64,000 bases of DNA, from assembly GCF_004214935.1 (NCBI RefSeq), contig NZ_SFCC01000010.1:268776-332775 (forward strand), written 5' to 3'. The DNA comes from Amycolatopsis suaedae. Its GTDB lineage: Bacteria > Actinomycetota > Actinomycetes > Mycobacteriales > Pseudonocardiaceae. The notes under the pieces are model-generated. The model made no database searches and was not told the origin of the DNA. It saw only the letters and a program-made list of their open reading frames with translations. This document shows, piece by piece, positions 1-8,584 of this stretch (position 1 is the first letter of the stretch; every line of letters begins with the position of its first letter). The translations under genes were made by a program, and so were the position numbers.

Positions 1-1546
1 CCTTGTTGTGTTCCTTGGACAGGACCGTGCCCAGCCAGCCGAGGAAGAACGACACCGGGATCGACACCAGACCCGGGTTCTCCAGCGGGAACCAGTGGAA
101 GTCGACCCCCTTGATCATCGGTTTCGGCCCGCCGGACACCGCCGGGGAGAACACGATCAGCACCACGGTGACGATCAGCCCGCCGTAGATCGACCACAGC
201 GCGCCGTTGGTGTTGAACCGTTTCCAGAACAGCGAGTACAGGATCGTCGGCAGGTTCGCCGACGCCGCCACCGCGAACGCCAGGGCGACCAGGAACGCGA
301 CGTTCTGGTCCTTGGCCAGGATGCCGCCGACGATGGCGACCGCACCGATCACCAGCGCCGTGATGCGGGCGACCCGCACCTCGGCCTGCTTGGAGTCGAC
401 CTGGCCCTTCTTGATCACGTTGGCGTACACGTCGTGGGCGAACGACGCCGACGCGGTGATCGTCAGCCCGGCGACGACGGCCAGGATCGTGGCGAACGCG
501 ACCGCGGCGATGAATCCCAGCACCACCGGTCCGCCCAGCTCCAGTGCCAGCAGTGGTGCCGCCGCGTTCGTCGTCCCGGGTGCGCTGTTGATCCGTTCCG
601 GGCCCACCAGCGCGCCGGCGCCATAGCCGAGCACCAGCGTGAACAGGTAGAACAGGCCGATCAGCACGATGGCCCAGACCACCGAGCGGCGGGCGTCCTT
701 GGCGGTGGGCACGGTGTAGAACCGCATCAGCACGTGCGGCAGGCCGGCGGTGCCCAGCACCAGCGCGATGCCCAGCGAGAGGAAATCAAGCTTGCTGGTG
801 TCGGTCTTGCCGTACTGCGCGCCCGGCGACAGGACAGCCTCGCCCTTGCTGCCCGGCTGGTCGACCGCGGCCTGCAGCAGCGCCGACAGGTTGAATCCGT
901 ACTTGCCCAGCACCCAGACTGTCATCACGGCCGCGCCGGCGATCAGCAGCACGGCCTTGATGATCTGCACCCAGGTGGTGCCCTTCATGCCGCCGATCAG
1001 CACGTACAGGATCATCACGACGCCGACGGCGGCGATCACCGCGGCCTGACCGGCCTCGCTCTCCACGCCGAGCAGCAGGTTGACCAGCCCACCGGCACCC
1101 GCCATCTGCGCGAGCAGGTAGAAGAACGACACGGCCAGCGTCGAGATCGCGGCCGCCGCGCGAACGGGCCGCTGGCGCATGCGGAACGCCAGCACGTCGC
1201 CCATGGTGAACTTGCCGGTGTTGCGCAGCAGCTCGGCGACCAGCAGCAAGGCGACCAGCCACGCCACCAGGAACCCGATCGAGTACAGGAACCCGTCGTA
1301 GCCGTTGATCGCGATGGCCCCGGCGATACCGAGGAACGAAGCCGCCGACAGGTAGTCACCGGAGATCGCGATGCCGTTCTGCGGACCGGAGAACGCCCGT
1401 CCCGCGGCGTAGTAGTCCGACGCGGTCTTCGTGTTCCGGCTGGCCCGGAAAACGATCACCAGCGTCACCACCACGAACGCGGCGAAGATCGAAATGTTGA
1501 GAATCGGGTTGGAACCCGCGACGCCGCTCTGGGCCAGCGTGCTCAT
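1..1546 (-). CDS. actP: Cation/acetate symporter ActP-like (SSS family), 3' end beyond window
   Basis: Sodium:solute symporter family permease, most like ActP, which takes up acetate and related short monocarboxylates with a cation across the inner membrane. 515 codons are visible, and the reading frame runs off the window start (family usual length about 540-550), so only the last few dozen residues are missing. It shows the SSS repeat of about 13 hydrophobic helices and a conserved early segment reading ISGDYLSAASFLGIAG. The ATG at 1546 overlaps the stop of the upstream DUF485 gene by 4 bases, which is the classic yjcH-actP arrangement and implies translational coupling. The substrate is inferred from family and from the DUF485 partner. 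Confidence 0.88.
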   Translation of the reverse strand, partial: MSTLAQSGVAGSNPILNISIFAAFVVVTLVIVFRASRNTKTASDYYAAGRAFSGPQNGIAISGDYLSAASFLGIAGAIAINGYDGFLYSIGFLVAWLVALLLVAELLRNTGKFTMGDVLAFRMRQRPVRAAAAISTLAVSFFYLLAQMAGAGGLVNLLLGVESEAGQAAVIAAVGVVMILYVLIGGMKGTTWVQIIKAVLLIAGAAVMTVWVLGKYGFNLSALLQAAVDQPGSKGEAVLSPGAQYGKTDTSKLDFLSLGIALVLGTAGLPHVLMRFYTVPTAKDARRSVVWAIVLIGLFYLFTLVLGYGAGALVGPERINSAPGTTNAAAPLLALELGGPVVLGFIAAVAFATILAVVAGLTITASASFAHDVYANVIKKGQVDSKQAEVRVARITALVIGAVAIVGGILAKDQNVAFLVALAFAVAASANLPTILYSLFWKRFNTNGALWSIYGGLIVTVVLIVFSPAVSGGPKPMIKGVDFHWFPLENPGLVSIPVSFFLGWLGTVLSKEHNK

Positions 1547-1863
1547 TTCGCGTCCCCCTCGATCTCCTCACGGATCTTGTCCGCGACCGGGTCGAGGTGC
1601 TTGTCGGCGTAGCGCACGTACAGCCAGGTGATCAGGAACGTGGAGACGAACTGCAGCAGGCCGAACACCAGGCCGACGTTGATGTTGCCGATCAGCTTGG
1701 TCGACATGAACCCGTGTGCGTAGTCGGCAAGCACCACGTAGAGCAGGTACCAGCCTAGGAACAGCACGGTCATCGGAAAGATGAACACCCGCAGTCTGCG
1801 CCGCAACCGGGCGAACTCCGGGCTTGCCTGGACTCGTTCCCACTCCTGCTGCTCGGCGTTCAC
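1543..1863 (-). CDS. DUF485 membrane protein (YjcH-like partner of ActP)
   Basis: 106-residue protein of the DUF485 family with two hydrophobic helices (roughly residues 30-50 and 62-84) and charged ends. DUF485 proteins are encoded directly before acetate symporters and are thought to assist them; their biochemical role is not settled. The GTG start at 1863 is preceded by a strong Shine-Dalgarno (GAGGAGG). The 4-base overlap with the next gene ties its expression to the symporter. The 181-base gap upstream, to the end of the second symporter gene, must hold its promoter; I see no convincing -35/-10 pair there. Confidence 0.85.
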   Translation of the reverse strand: MNAEQQEWERVQASPEFARLRRRLRVFIFPMTVLFLGWYLLYVVLADYAHGFMSTKLIGNINVGLVFGLLQFVSTFLITWLYVRYADKHLDPVADKIREEIEGDAK

Positions 1864-2017
1864 CGGGACCTCCTCGCCTCATCGACGACGGTGTGGCACC
1901 TGTATTCATACTCCCGAGTGACCCATTTCGCAGGCCACTCTGCTCACCCGATGATCGGCCGGGCGACAGGAAAGATCATGCACCCGGACAGCCCCCATCG
2001 GGCCTCATACATTTGAG

Positions 2018-2049
2018 TGAAGAAAACAACTAAGAGTAGGTGACCTACT
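2018..2049 (-). terminator. Likely intrinsic terminator of the second symporter gene
   Basis: A perfect 15-base palindrome (2035-2049, AGTAGGT-G-ACCTACT) overlaps the stop codon of the symporter gene. Read on the minus strand it is followed by a T-rich stretch (CTTAGTTGTTTTCTTC). Stem plus U-rich tail fits a weak intrinsic terminator separating this gene from the DUF485-actP pair. Confidence 0.5.
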
Positions 2050-3850
2050 TTCGGTGCCTACCCCGTTTGGATCCCTTGACGACCTTGACCTTGTACGGCC
2101 GCGGCTCGTCGCGTTCATCGGCCTTGCCGAACCGGGCGACCTCGCGGTCCCGCATGAAACCCAGCGGGTCGGGCGCGTGCAGCCGCAGCATCACCGCGTT
2201 CAGGTCGGGTGGCACGTTGTCCGAGCTGGCCAGGCTGACCAGGATGGTCGTCAGGAACGCGGCCGGCACCGTGAACAATGCCGGCTGCCCGGTGAACCAC
2301 GGCGCCCAGTCGCCGGTGTAGTTGCTGACCACGTTCGCGACCAGCGCGCCGAGGACGAGCGTGCCGCCGACGGTCATTCCCGCCAGCGCGCCGGTCCAGG
2401 TCAGCTTCCGCCACCAGATGCCGAGCATCAGCAGCGGTGAGAACGTCGACGCCGCGAGCGCGAACGACATGCCGACCGACAGCGACAGGTCCTCCTGGCG
2501 GATCCCCAGCGCGATGCCCATCGGCAGCAGCGCGACGATCGCGGCGGCGACCCGGAAGTCCCTTACCCGGCCGGGCAGCACGTCGGTCGACACCACCCCG
2601 GCGACACTGACCAGCAGGCCGGACGCGGTGGACAGGAACGCGGCGAACGCCCCAGCCGCCGTAATCGAGCCGATGATCTTGCCAGCCACCCCGGGCAGGA
2701 TGGCCGACGGCAGCAGCAGGATGGCCGCGTCGGTGCTGCCGGTGACCAGCAGTTCGGGCACGTACAGCCGGGACAGCGCGCCGAGCAGCGTCGGGAACAG
2801 GTAGAACAGGCCGAGCAGCAGCAGCACGTGGACCGTGGTGCGGCGGGCGGCCTTGCCGTCGGGGTTGGTGTAGAAGCGCACCAGCACGTGCGGCAGGCCC
2901 ATGGTGCCGAGAAACGTGGCGAAGATCAGCGAGTACGTGCTGAGCAGGTCGGTCAGGTCGCCGTCGCCGGGGATGAGCCAGGACTGGTTGTCGGCGGGCG
3001 CGCCGGCCACGACGGGGACCGCCGCGCCTGCCGGGAACCGCAGCGTGCTGCCCTCGCCGACCTGGTACTGCTCGTCCGGCAGCCACAGCGCGGGCAGTTC
3101 CTGGTCGTTCACCGTCACCGGTGTCAGCGTGCTGACCTGGAGGGTGACGTCGGTCTGCACGTCGACGGTGGTGGTCTCGGTGAACGTCGGCGGCGCCGGC
3201 GAGGACAGCGCGCCCGACGTCGGCGGGCCGCCGCCCACCAGGAACACGCCGCACAGCACGAACGCGGGTGCGGCGATGGCGAACAGCTTGAGCCAGTACT
3301 GGAACGCCTGCACGACGGTGATGGCCCGCATGCCGCCTGCGATCACGTTGACGGCGACCACGGCGGTGACCACGACCGCGCCGAGCCACTCCGGCGCGGC
3401 GAGGATGTTGGTCAGCGCCAGGCTCGCGCCCTGCAGCTGCGGAACCATGTACAGGATGCCGATGAACACCACGAACGCCGTGGCGAACCGGCGCAGCCGC
3501 ACCGAACCGAGTCGCGCCTCCAGGAAGTCCGGCAGCGTGTAGGCGCCGGACCGGCGCAGCGGTGCGGCGACGAACAGCATCAACGCCAGATAGCCCGCGG
3601 TGAACCCGATCGGGAACCACAGCGCGTCGACCCCGTCCTTGAGGACGACACCGGCGACGCCGAGGAACGACGCGGCGGACAGGTATTCGCCGGAGATGGC
3701 GGCGGCGTTGCGCCGGGACCGGACGGTGCGCCGGGCGACGAGGAAGTCGTGGGTGCTGCTGGCGAACCGGGACGAGCGGTGACCGAGGTAGAAGGTCACC
3801 ACGCCGACCAGCACGATGCTGGCCAGCGCCCAGTAGTTCAGCTGCTGCAC
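2045..3850 (-). CDS. Second sodium:solute symporter (SSS family, ActP-related)
   Basis: 601-residue permease of the solute:sodium symporter family, related to but clearly different from the ActP-like protein downstream. The same early motif is present (ISGEYLSAASFLGVAG, about residues 53-68). About 13 hydrophobic helices are visible. An unusual hydrophilic insert of roughly 80 residues (about 210-290, rich in T, V and P) separates two membrane segments and is probably a loop exposed outside the membrane. The C-terminus is very basic (KVKVVKGSKRGRHRK). GTG start at 3850 with AGGAT upstream. It follows a small membrane protein and a LytTR regulator on the same strand, so it is the likely regulated transporter, perhaps for acetate, pyruvate or a similar acid. 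Confidence 0.82.
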   Translation of the reverse strand: MQQLNYWALASIVLVGVVTFYLGHRSSRFASSTHDFLVARRTVRSRRNAAAISGEYLSAASFLGVAGVVLKDGVDALWFPIGFTAGYLALMLFVAAPLRRSGAYTLPDFLEARLGSVRLRRFATAFVVFIGILYMVPQLQGASLALTNILAAPEWLGAVVVTAVVAVNVIAGGMRAITVVQAFQYWLKLFAIAAPAFVLCGVFLVGGGPPTSGALSSPAPPTFTETTTVDVQTDVTLQVSTLTPVTVNDQELPALWLPDEQYQVGEGSTLRFPAGAAVPVVAGAPADNQSWLIPGDGDLTDLLSTYSLIFATFLGTMGLPHVLVRFYTNPDGKAARRTTVHVLLLLGLFYLFPTLLGALSRLYVPELLVTGSTDAAILLLPSAILPGVAGKIIGSITAAGAFAAFLSTASGLLVSVAGVVSTDVLPGRVRDFRVAAAIVALLPMGIALGIRQEDLSLSVGMSFALAASTFSPLLMLGIWWRKLTWTGALAGMTVGGTLVLGALVANVVSNYTGDWAPWFTGQPALFTVPAAFLTTILVSLASSDNVPPDLNAVMLRLHAPDPLGFMRDREVARFGKADERDEPRPYKVKVVKGSKRGRHRK

Positions 3851-3879
3851 CGGCAGATCCTACGTGCCACGGCCCGGGT

Positions 3880-4389
3880 TCAGTTTTCGATCATGGCGAC
3901 GAAGGCCCGTTCGTGCCGCTCGGCCAGCCGGTTGTACCAGATGCCCACGCCCAGCAGCAGCGGGAACGGCAGCACGCCGAGCAACAGCCACGGCAGCGGC
4001 ACGCCGAGGACGTTGACCGCGGCGAACTGCGGCGACAGGTAGAACGCGGCGGGCAGCGAACCCAGGATGACCAGCACCAGCAGGGCGAGCAGGACCGCAC
4101 TGCGCAGTTGCGCCTTCACCAGGTCCTTGATCAGCAGCTCGCCCCAGCTGGTCTGCTCCTCCAGTTCGACCCGTGCCCGCAGCACGCTCGACGGTTGTTT
4201 CGGGCCGGACAGCACCACGCGCTGCCTGCGGGGACGCAGGTGCTGTTCCGGCTCGGGCCGTGGCCCCGAGCTGACCGTCTCCACCTCGGCAGGCTGGTGC
4301 GGAGACCGCCGCTGACGCAGGTTCTTCCCGAGCGTCGGGTCCGGCTCCCTGACCCCGCCGATCTTGCGGAAGTAGTCGTCCTGCGTCAC
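3880..4389 (-). CDS. Hypothetical two-helix membrane protein linked to the symporter operon
   Basis: 169 residues. The first ~95 are hydrophilic, basic and proline-rich, followed by two membrane helices (about 99-120 and 130-152) and a short cytoplasmic tail. The layout resembles a DUF485-type helper with an added N-terminal cytosolic region, but I do not recognise a named family. The GTG at 4389 lies 2 bases after the stop of the LytTR regulator, and 29 bases separate it from the symporter gene downstream. The three genes look like one transcription unit, which suggests a role in symporter assembly or regulation (inference from position). Confidence 0.7.
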   Translation of the reverse strand: MTQDDYFRKIGGVREPDPTLGKNLRQRRSPHQPAEVETVSSGPRPEPEQHLRPRRQRVVLSGPKQPSSVLRARVELEEQTSWGELLIKDLVKAQLRSAVLLALLVLVILGSLPAAFYLSPQFAAVNVLGVPLPWLLLGVLPFPLLLGVGIWYNRLAERHERAFVAMIEN

Positions 4390-4391
4390 GG

Positions 4392-5225
4392 CTAGCCGTT
4401 CCGCGACGACCCGACCAGACGGTCTTTCAGCTCACGCGTGTGCCTGCGGCTGACCGGCAGGAGCTTCTCCTCGTTGCCGATCACCACCTGGTAACCGCCC
4501 TGCCCCATCCGCAGCTCGGTGATCAGCTGCAACGCGACGAGGTAGGACCGGTGGATGCGGACGAACCCGGCCTTCTCCCAGCGTTCCTCCAGTTGTGCCA
4601 GCGGAATGCGGACGAGGTGGCTGCCCTCGTTGGTGAACAGCCGGGCGTAGTCGCCCTGCGCCTCGACCCACCGCACGCTGGCCCGGGGGATCAGCTTGGT
4701 GTTGCCTGCCAGCTCGACGGCGATGACCTCGTCGTCGGCCTTGGGCTGCGCCGCCCCGCCGGATGCGGCGGCGGGGGCGGCGGTCGCCTGCAGCTGGGTG
4801 AGCACCCGCTTGATCGCCTTGTCGAGCCGTTCCTGCTTGCACGGCTTCAGGACGTAGTCGACCGCGCCGAGGTCGAAGGCGTCGACCGCCTCCTCCGGGT
4901 GCCCGGTGACGAACACCAGCACCGGAGCGGGCTTCAGGCTCGCGAAGACCCGTGACATCTCCATGCCGGACAGCCCCGGCATCTGCAGGTCGGCGAACAC
5001 GGCGTCGACCGGGGGCAGGCCACGGTCCCTGCGCTCCTTGACCTGTGCGTCCTCCGACCCGAGGAACCGCAGTGCCTCGGTGGCGTCGTTCGCGGCCAGG
5101 ATGCGTTCGATGTGCGGGTTTCCCCGCAGGCAGTGGACGAGCTCACTGAGTCCGTGCGGCTCGTCGTCCACGGCCAGCACCAGGAGCCGATCGGTGTCTT
5201 GTTGCGCACTCACAGTGACTCGCAT
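4392..5225 (-). CDS. LytTR-family response regulator
   Basis: 277 residues. A receiver domain (about 14-135) shows the acidic pair D20/D21, phospho-acceptor D79 in FADLQMPG and the conserved lysine in DYVLKP. A short alanine-rich linker follows, then a LytTR DNA-binding domain (about 170-272; WVEAQGDYARLF and RIHRSYLV are typical). Such regulators work with LytS-type kinases lacking a classical HisKA; one is encoded at 7171-8463 on the same strand. In E. coli the comparable BtsSR and YpdAB systems sense pyruvate and switch on a transporter gene, so control of the adjacent symporters is a reasonable inference. ATG start; GTG codons at residues 3 and 5 are alternatives. Confidence 0.87.
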   Translation of the reverse strand: MRVTVSAQQDTDRLLVLAVDDEPHGLSELVHCLRGNPHIERILAANDATEALRFLGSEDAQVKERRDRGLPPVDAVFADLQMPGLSGMEMSRVFASLKPAPVLVFVTGHPEEAVDAFDLGAVDYVLKPCKQERLDKAIKRVLTQLQATAAPAAASGGAAQPKADDEVIAVELAGNTKLIPRASVRWVEAQGDYARLFTNEGSHLVRIPLAQLEERWEKAGFVRIHRSYLVALQLITELRMGQGGYQVVIGNEEKLLPVSRRHTRELKDRLVGSSRNG

Positions 5226-5276
5226 CCTGCCTGCTCAGGTTTGCAAAGTCCAGACACACACCGGAAAGCGGGACCA

Positions 5277-6212
5277 TCAGCCGGCGCGGGTCCAGGCAGC
5301 GACGTAGTCGACCACCATGGGCCGCCCGGGCACGGTCGCCGGGGTCGGGGTGTTGCCGCCGGCGACGCCGTTGGGGAAGGCCCCGCCCATCGCCACGTTC
5401 AGGATGATGAAGTACCCGGCGTGGCTGGTCATGTTGTTCCAGGTGCCCGCGTCCAGTTGGTTCTGGCTGACCTGGTGGTACTGCTGCCCATCGACGTACC
5501 AGCGCAGCTGGTTGGGGCTGACGCTGCGGTCCCACTCGAACCGGAACGTGTGGAACGCCGTCTGGCAGGAGGCGCCGGGGCACTGCCTGCTGGCGCCGAT
5601 GCCGTTGTTCTCGTTGCACGGCCCGCCCGGCGCGACACCGCAGTGCAGCACGCCCCACACGGAGTTGATGCCGTTGACGTTCTCCATGATGTCGAACTCG
5701 CCGATGCCGGGCCAGTTCCACCAGTTGCCGCGGAACGGTGAGCCGAGCATCCAGAACGCGGGCCAGTAGCCGAGTGCCTGCTGCCCGGTCACGTTGGGCA
5801 TCTGCAGCCGCGACTCGACCCGCAGCACACCGCGGTCGGGGGCCTTGAAGTCCTGCTTGTTGGTCTCGATGCGGGCCGACGTCCAGTTGCCCGCGCCGTC
5901 GCGCAGCGGCGTGATGCGGAGGTTGCCCGAGCCGTCGAGGCTGACGTTGGCCGGGTTGTTCGTGTGCGCGGCGATCTCGCCGGTGCCCCAGTTCGGCGGG
6001 CCTCCCGGATAGCTGTGGCCGAGGCTGAACCGCCAGTTGCCGGTGTTGGGCAGGCTGTTCGCGGGGCCGTTGAAGTCGTCGGCCCAGACCTGGGTCCAGC
6101 CGGCGGGTGGTGGGGGCACGGACGCACCGGCCTGGAGGGTAGGCAGCAGTGCGGCGCCGAGTACGGCGGCCGAGGTGAGCGCGATGGACAGGCGACGGGT
6201 GGGGACGGACAT
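5277..6212 (-). CDS. Secreted GH16 beta-glucanase
   Basis: 311-residue exported glycoside hydrolase of family 16 (laminarinase/beta-1,3-glucanase type), expected to cut beta-1,3- or mixed-linkage glucans outside the cell. A signal peptide covers about residues 1-32. The catalytic signature is GEFDIMENVNG, with E172 as nucleophile, D174 and E177 as acid/base. Length is that of a single catalytic domain, with no binding module. The start at 6212 is chosen because AAGGAGGT lies just upstream; a longer frame to 6287 would put 25 polar residues before the signal peptide. The gene sits between the LytTR regulator and sppA but has its own leader with a perfect inverted repeat (6243-6263). Confidence 0.9.
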   Translation of the reverse strand: MSVPTRRLSIALTSAAVLGAALLPTLQAGASVPPPPAGWTQVWADDFNGPANSLPNTGNWRFSLGHSYPGGPPNWGTGEIAAHTNNPANVSLDGSGNLRITPLRDGAGNWTSARIETNKQDFKAPDRGVLRVESRLQMPNVTGQQALGYWPAFWMLGSPFRGNWWNWPGIGEFDIMENVNGINSVWGVLHCGVAPGGPCNENNGIGASRQCPGASCQTAFHTFRFEWDRSVSPNQLRWYVDGQQYHQVSQNQLDAGTWNNMTSHAGYFIILNVAMGGAFPNGVAGGNTPTPATVPGRPMVVDYVAAWTRAG

Positions 6213-6242
6213 GCGGGCGACCTCCTTGTCGACCCTGGCGGG

Positions 6243-6263
6243 TTTGTTGTCGTGAACAACAAA
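6243..6263. promoter_or_regulatory. Inverted repeat upstream of the GH16 gene, candidate operator
   Basis: Perfect 8-base arms TTTGTTGT and ACAACAAA flank a 5-base centre, about 31-51 bases before the glucanase start. It is AT-rich in otherwise GC-rich DNA. Spacing and symmetry suit a dimeric repressor of the LacI or GntR kind that answers to a sugar. There is no T-run, so it is unlikely to be a terminator. Confidence 0.45.
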
Positions 6264-6318
6264 GGCCCGTCCATGGAAACCCGACAAACCGTCCCCTGTC
6301 TGCCGCCGTTCAGGTCAA

Positions 6319-7161
6319 CTACAAACCGAATCGCGACCAAGCTGCTCGGTGATTCACCGCGTCCAGCATCGCGGCGGCCGGCGAGCCGATGCCCAGCCGC
6401 GCCAGCAGCGGCTTCTTCGGCTCGGCCACGGCCACCTCGGCGTCCGGGTACCGCTGCGCGATGACCTCCCGCAGGTTGCCCACGCCGTCCACCAGGCCCA
6501 GCTCGACGGCCTTCGCGCCCAGCCAGACGTCGCCGGTGAACAGGTCCTCGCCGTCGGTCAGCCGGTCACCGCGACGCTCGCGTACCCACTCGACGAACAG
6601 CTCGTGTAGCTGGCTGTGCATCTTCTTCAGCCACTCGACGTCCTCGGGCTTCTCCGGGCTGAACGGGTCCAGCCGCGACTTGTTCGCCCCCGCGGTGTGC
6701 AGGCGGCGCTCGATGCCGAACCGCTCCAGCAGGCCGGTGAACCCGAACCCGCCGCTGATCACCCCGATCGAGCCGACCAGCGACGTGCGGTGGGCGAAGA
6801 TCTCGTCGGCCGCGCAGGCCAGCCAGTACCCGCCGGACGCGGCGACGTCCTCGGCGAACGCCAGCACCGGCACCTGCTTCTTGTCGGCCAGCTGCCGGAT
6901 GCGCTCGGCGACCAGGCCGGACTGCGTCGGCGCCCCGCCCGGCGAGTTGATCAGCAACGCGACGGCCTTCAGCCGCTCGTGACCGAACGCCCTGGTCAGC
7001 GCCGACTCGACGGCGGCGAGGTTGATCGTGCCACGCGACAGCGGCGAACCCTGCGGCGTGATCACGCCGTGCAGCTTGACCACGGCGACGACGTCCTTGT
7101 TGCGATCCCCGCGGTCACCGATTCCGGGAATCCTGGCAGCCAGTTTGTCCGTGACACTCAT
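6319..7161 (-). CDS. SppA-like signal peptide peptidase / S49 serine protease
   Basis: 280-residue protease of family S49. The Ser/Lys dyad is visible as S109 in AASGGYW and K161 in GANKSRLDPFSP, with the 52-residue spacing known for short-form SppA. Conserved SPGG (about 73-76) and GSIGVI (130-135) frame the fold. No signal peptide or clear N-terminal membrane helix is seen, so it may be cytoplasmic or peripherally bound, unlike the anchored E. coli enzyme. Role: digestion of cleaved signal peptides or membrane protein quality control. It starts 9 bases after the stop of the LytS-like kinase gene, so the two are probably co-transcribed. Confidence 0.86.
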   Translation of the reverse strand: MSVTDKLAARIPGIGDRGDRNKDVVAVVKLHGVITPQGSPLSRGTINLAAVESALTRAFGHERLKAVALLINSPGGAPTQSGLVAERIRQLADKKQVPVLAFAEDVAASGGYWLACAADEIFAHRTSLVGSIGVISGGFGFTGLLERFGIERRLHTAGANKSRLDPFSPEKPEDVEWLKKMHSQLHELFVEWVRERRGDRLTDGEDLFTGDVWLGAKAVELGLVDGVGNLREVIAQRYPDAEVAVAEPKKPLLARLGIGSPAAAMLDAVNHRAAWSRFGL

Positions 7162-7170
7162 GCCGCCACC

Positions 7171-8463
7171 CTAGCGACGCTGGGCCGCGCTCGCGGCGGG
7201 CTCACGTTCCTCCGGCTCGCTGGTGACCGGGTACTCCGGGCCCGACGCGCGGATACCCCTGGCGAACTTCGGCACCCGCAGGGTCACCTTCATCCCCGCG
7301 CCGACCTGCGTCTCCACGATCAACGCGTACTCGGCGCCGAACAGCTGGTTCATCCGCTCGGCGATGTTGCCGAGACCGACGTGCGCACCCGTGCGGTGGA
7401 CGTCGCGGACCTCACTCAGCTTCGCCGGATCCATCCCGATCCCGTCGTCCTCGACGCTGATCAGGGCCTCGTTGCCGTAGTCCTCCGCGATCACCGTCAC
7501 CGTGCCGCCGTTGGGCTTGTTCCACAGGCCGTGCTTGACCGCGTTCTCCACCAGCGGCTGGATGATCAGGAACGGCACCACGACCGACAGCACCTCGGGC
7601 GCGATCTTCAGCCGGACGTTGAGCTTGCCCTGGAACCGCGCGCTCTCGATGGTCAGGTAGCGGTCGACGTTGCGTAGTTCCTCGGCCAGCGTGGTGAACA
7701 TGCCGGAGTTGCGGAAGATGTAGCGGGTGAAGTCGGCGAACTCCTGCAGCAGCTCCCGCGCCTCCTCCGGGTCGGTGCGGATGAGCGAGCTGATGGTGTT
7801 CAGCGCGTTGTAGACGAAGTGCGGGGAGATCTGCGCCCGCAACGCCGTCATCTCCGCCTTGTGCAGCTGGATCTTGGAGTCCTCCAGGCGGGCCAGCTCG
7901 AACTGGGTGGTGACGAAGCGGCCGACCGCCTCGGCCATCTGCACCAGCTTCTTGCGGGTGCGGCCGACGACGACCAGCACCGCCTTGGTCTCGCCCTCCA
8001 CCAGCAGCGGCACGATCACCGCCGTGCGCATCTGGCAGTTGCCGCGGTGATGGCACGGCAGCCGCTCGTGCCCGACGACCTCACGCTGCTGCTTGCGGAT
8101 CGACACCGCGATGGCCTCGGCGAGGTCGACGTAGTGGTCGTTGGCGTCGCCGTCCCAGGACAGCAGCGTGCCGTGCTCGTCGGTGACGCCGACCGCCACG
8201 CACTTCAGCATCTCCAGCAGCTGGGTGGTGATCCGGTCGGCCGATCCCTCGTCCAGGCCCTTGCGCAGGTCGGGAGCCGCCTTCGACATGCGGTGCACGG
8301 CTTCGAGAACCGCGTCGTCGATGTGGTTTCCCGGCCGGCGCGAACGCACGATAACGATCAGCAGGACGATCACCGCGAGGGCGGCGACACCCCACGGAAT
8401 GATTTGTTCCAAGGGCCAGCCGGACACAGCGTCAATGCTCTGCCTGAGACCAGCCGGGTGCAA
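7171..8463 (-). CDS. LytS-type sensor histidine kinase
   Basis: About 430 residues if translation begins at the TTG at 8463, which has GAGAGGGG suitably placed; a longer frame to 8565 adds a polar stretch that looks non-coding. One membrane helix (about 20-40) is followed by a GAF-like sensory region (about 85-170) carrying a Cys/His cluster (C137, H138, H139, C143). The LytS-type kinase core then shows QISPHFVYNAL with phospho-acceptor H215, N-box PLVENAVKHG (N307) and GIGMDP/HVGLGNI for ATP. Partner: the LytTR regulator at 4392-5225. Unlike true LytS there is no multi-helix 5TM input domain. Confidence 0.85.
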   Translation of the reverse strand: MHPAGLRQSIDAVSGWPLEQIIPWGVAALAVIVLLIVIVRSRRPGNHIDDAVLEAVHRMSKAAPDLRKGLDEGSADRITTQLLEMLKCVAVGVTDEHGTLLSWDGDANDHYVDLAEAIAVSIRKQQREVVGHERLPCHHRGNCQMRTAVIVPLLVEGETKAVLVVVGRTRKKLVQMAEAVGRFVTTQFELARLEDSKIQLHKAEMTALRAQISPHFVYNALNTISSLIRTDPEEARELLQEFADFTRYIFRNSGMFTTLAEELRNVDRYLTIESARFQGKLNVRLKIAPEVLSVVVPFLIIQPLVENAVKHGLWNKPNGGTVTVIAEDYGNEALISVEDDGIGMDPAKLSEVRDVHRTGAHVGLGNIAERMNQLFGAEYALIVETQVGAGMKVTLRVPKFARGIRASGPEYPVTSEPEEREPAASAAQRR

Positions 8464-8584
8464 GACGGTGCCCCTCTCTTCCTTCGAATGCCGACCATTC
8501 TCGCACTGAGTGAGGACAGCCCCACCGAGGACGCGGCGGCCCACCGGATGGAACTCTCGCGCCAAGATCGAAATAGTTGCTGAT

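Noticed and set aside
8..1612. Plus-strand 534-codon frame opposite the ActP-like gene
   Set aside because: Translation is Gln/Arg/His-rich with no membrane or domain pattern, while the minus frame is a clear symporter.
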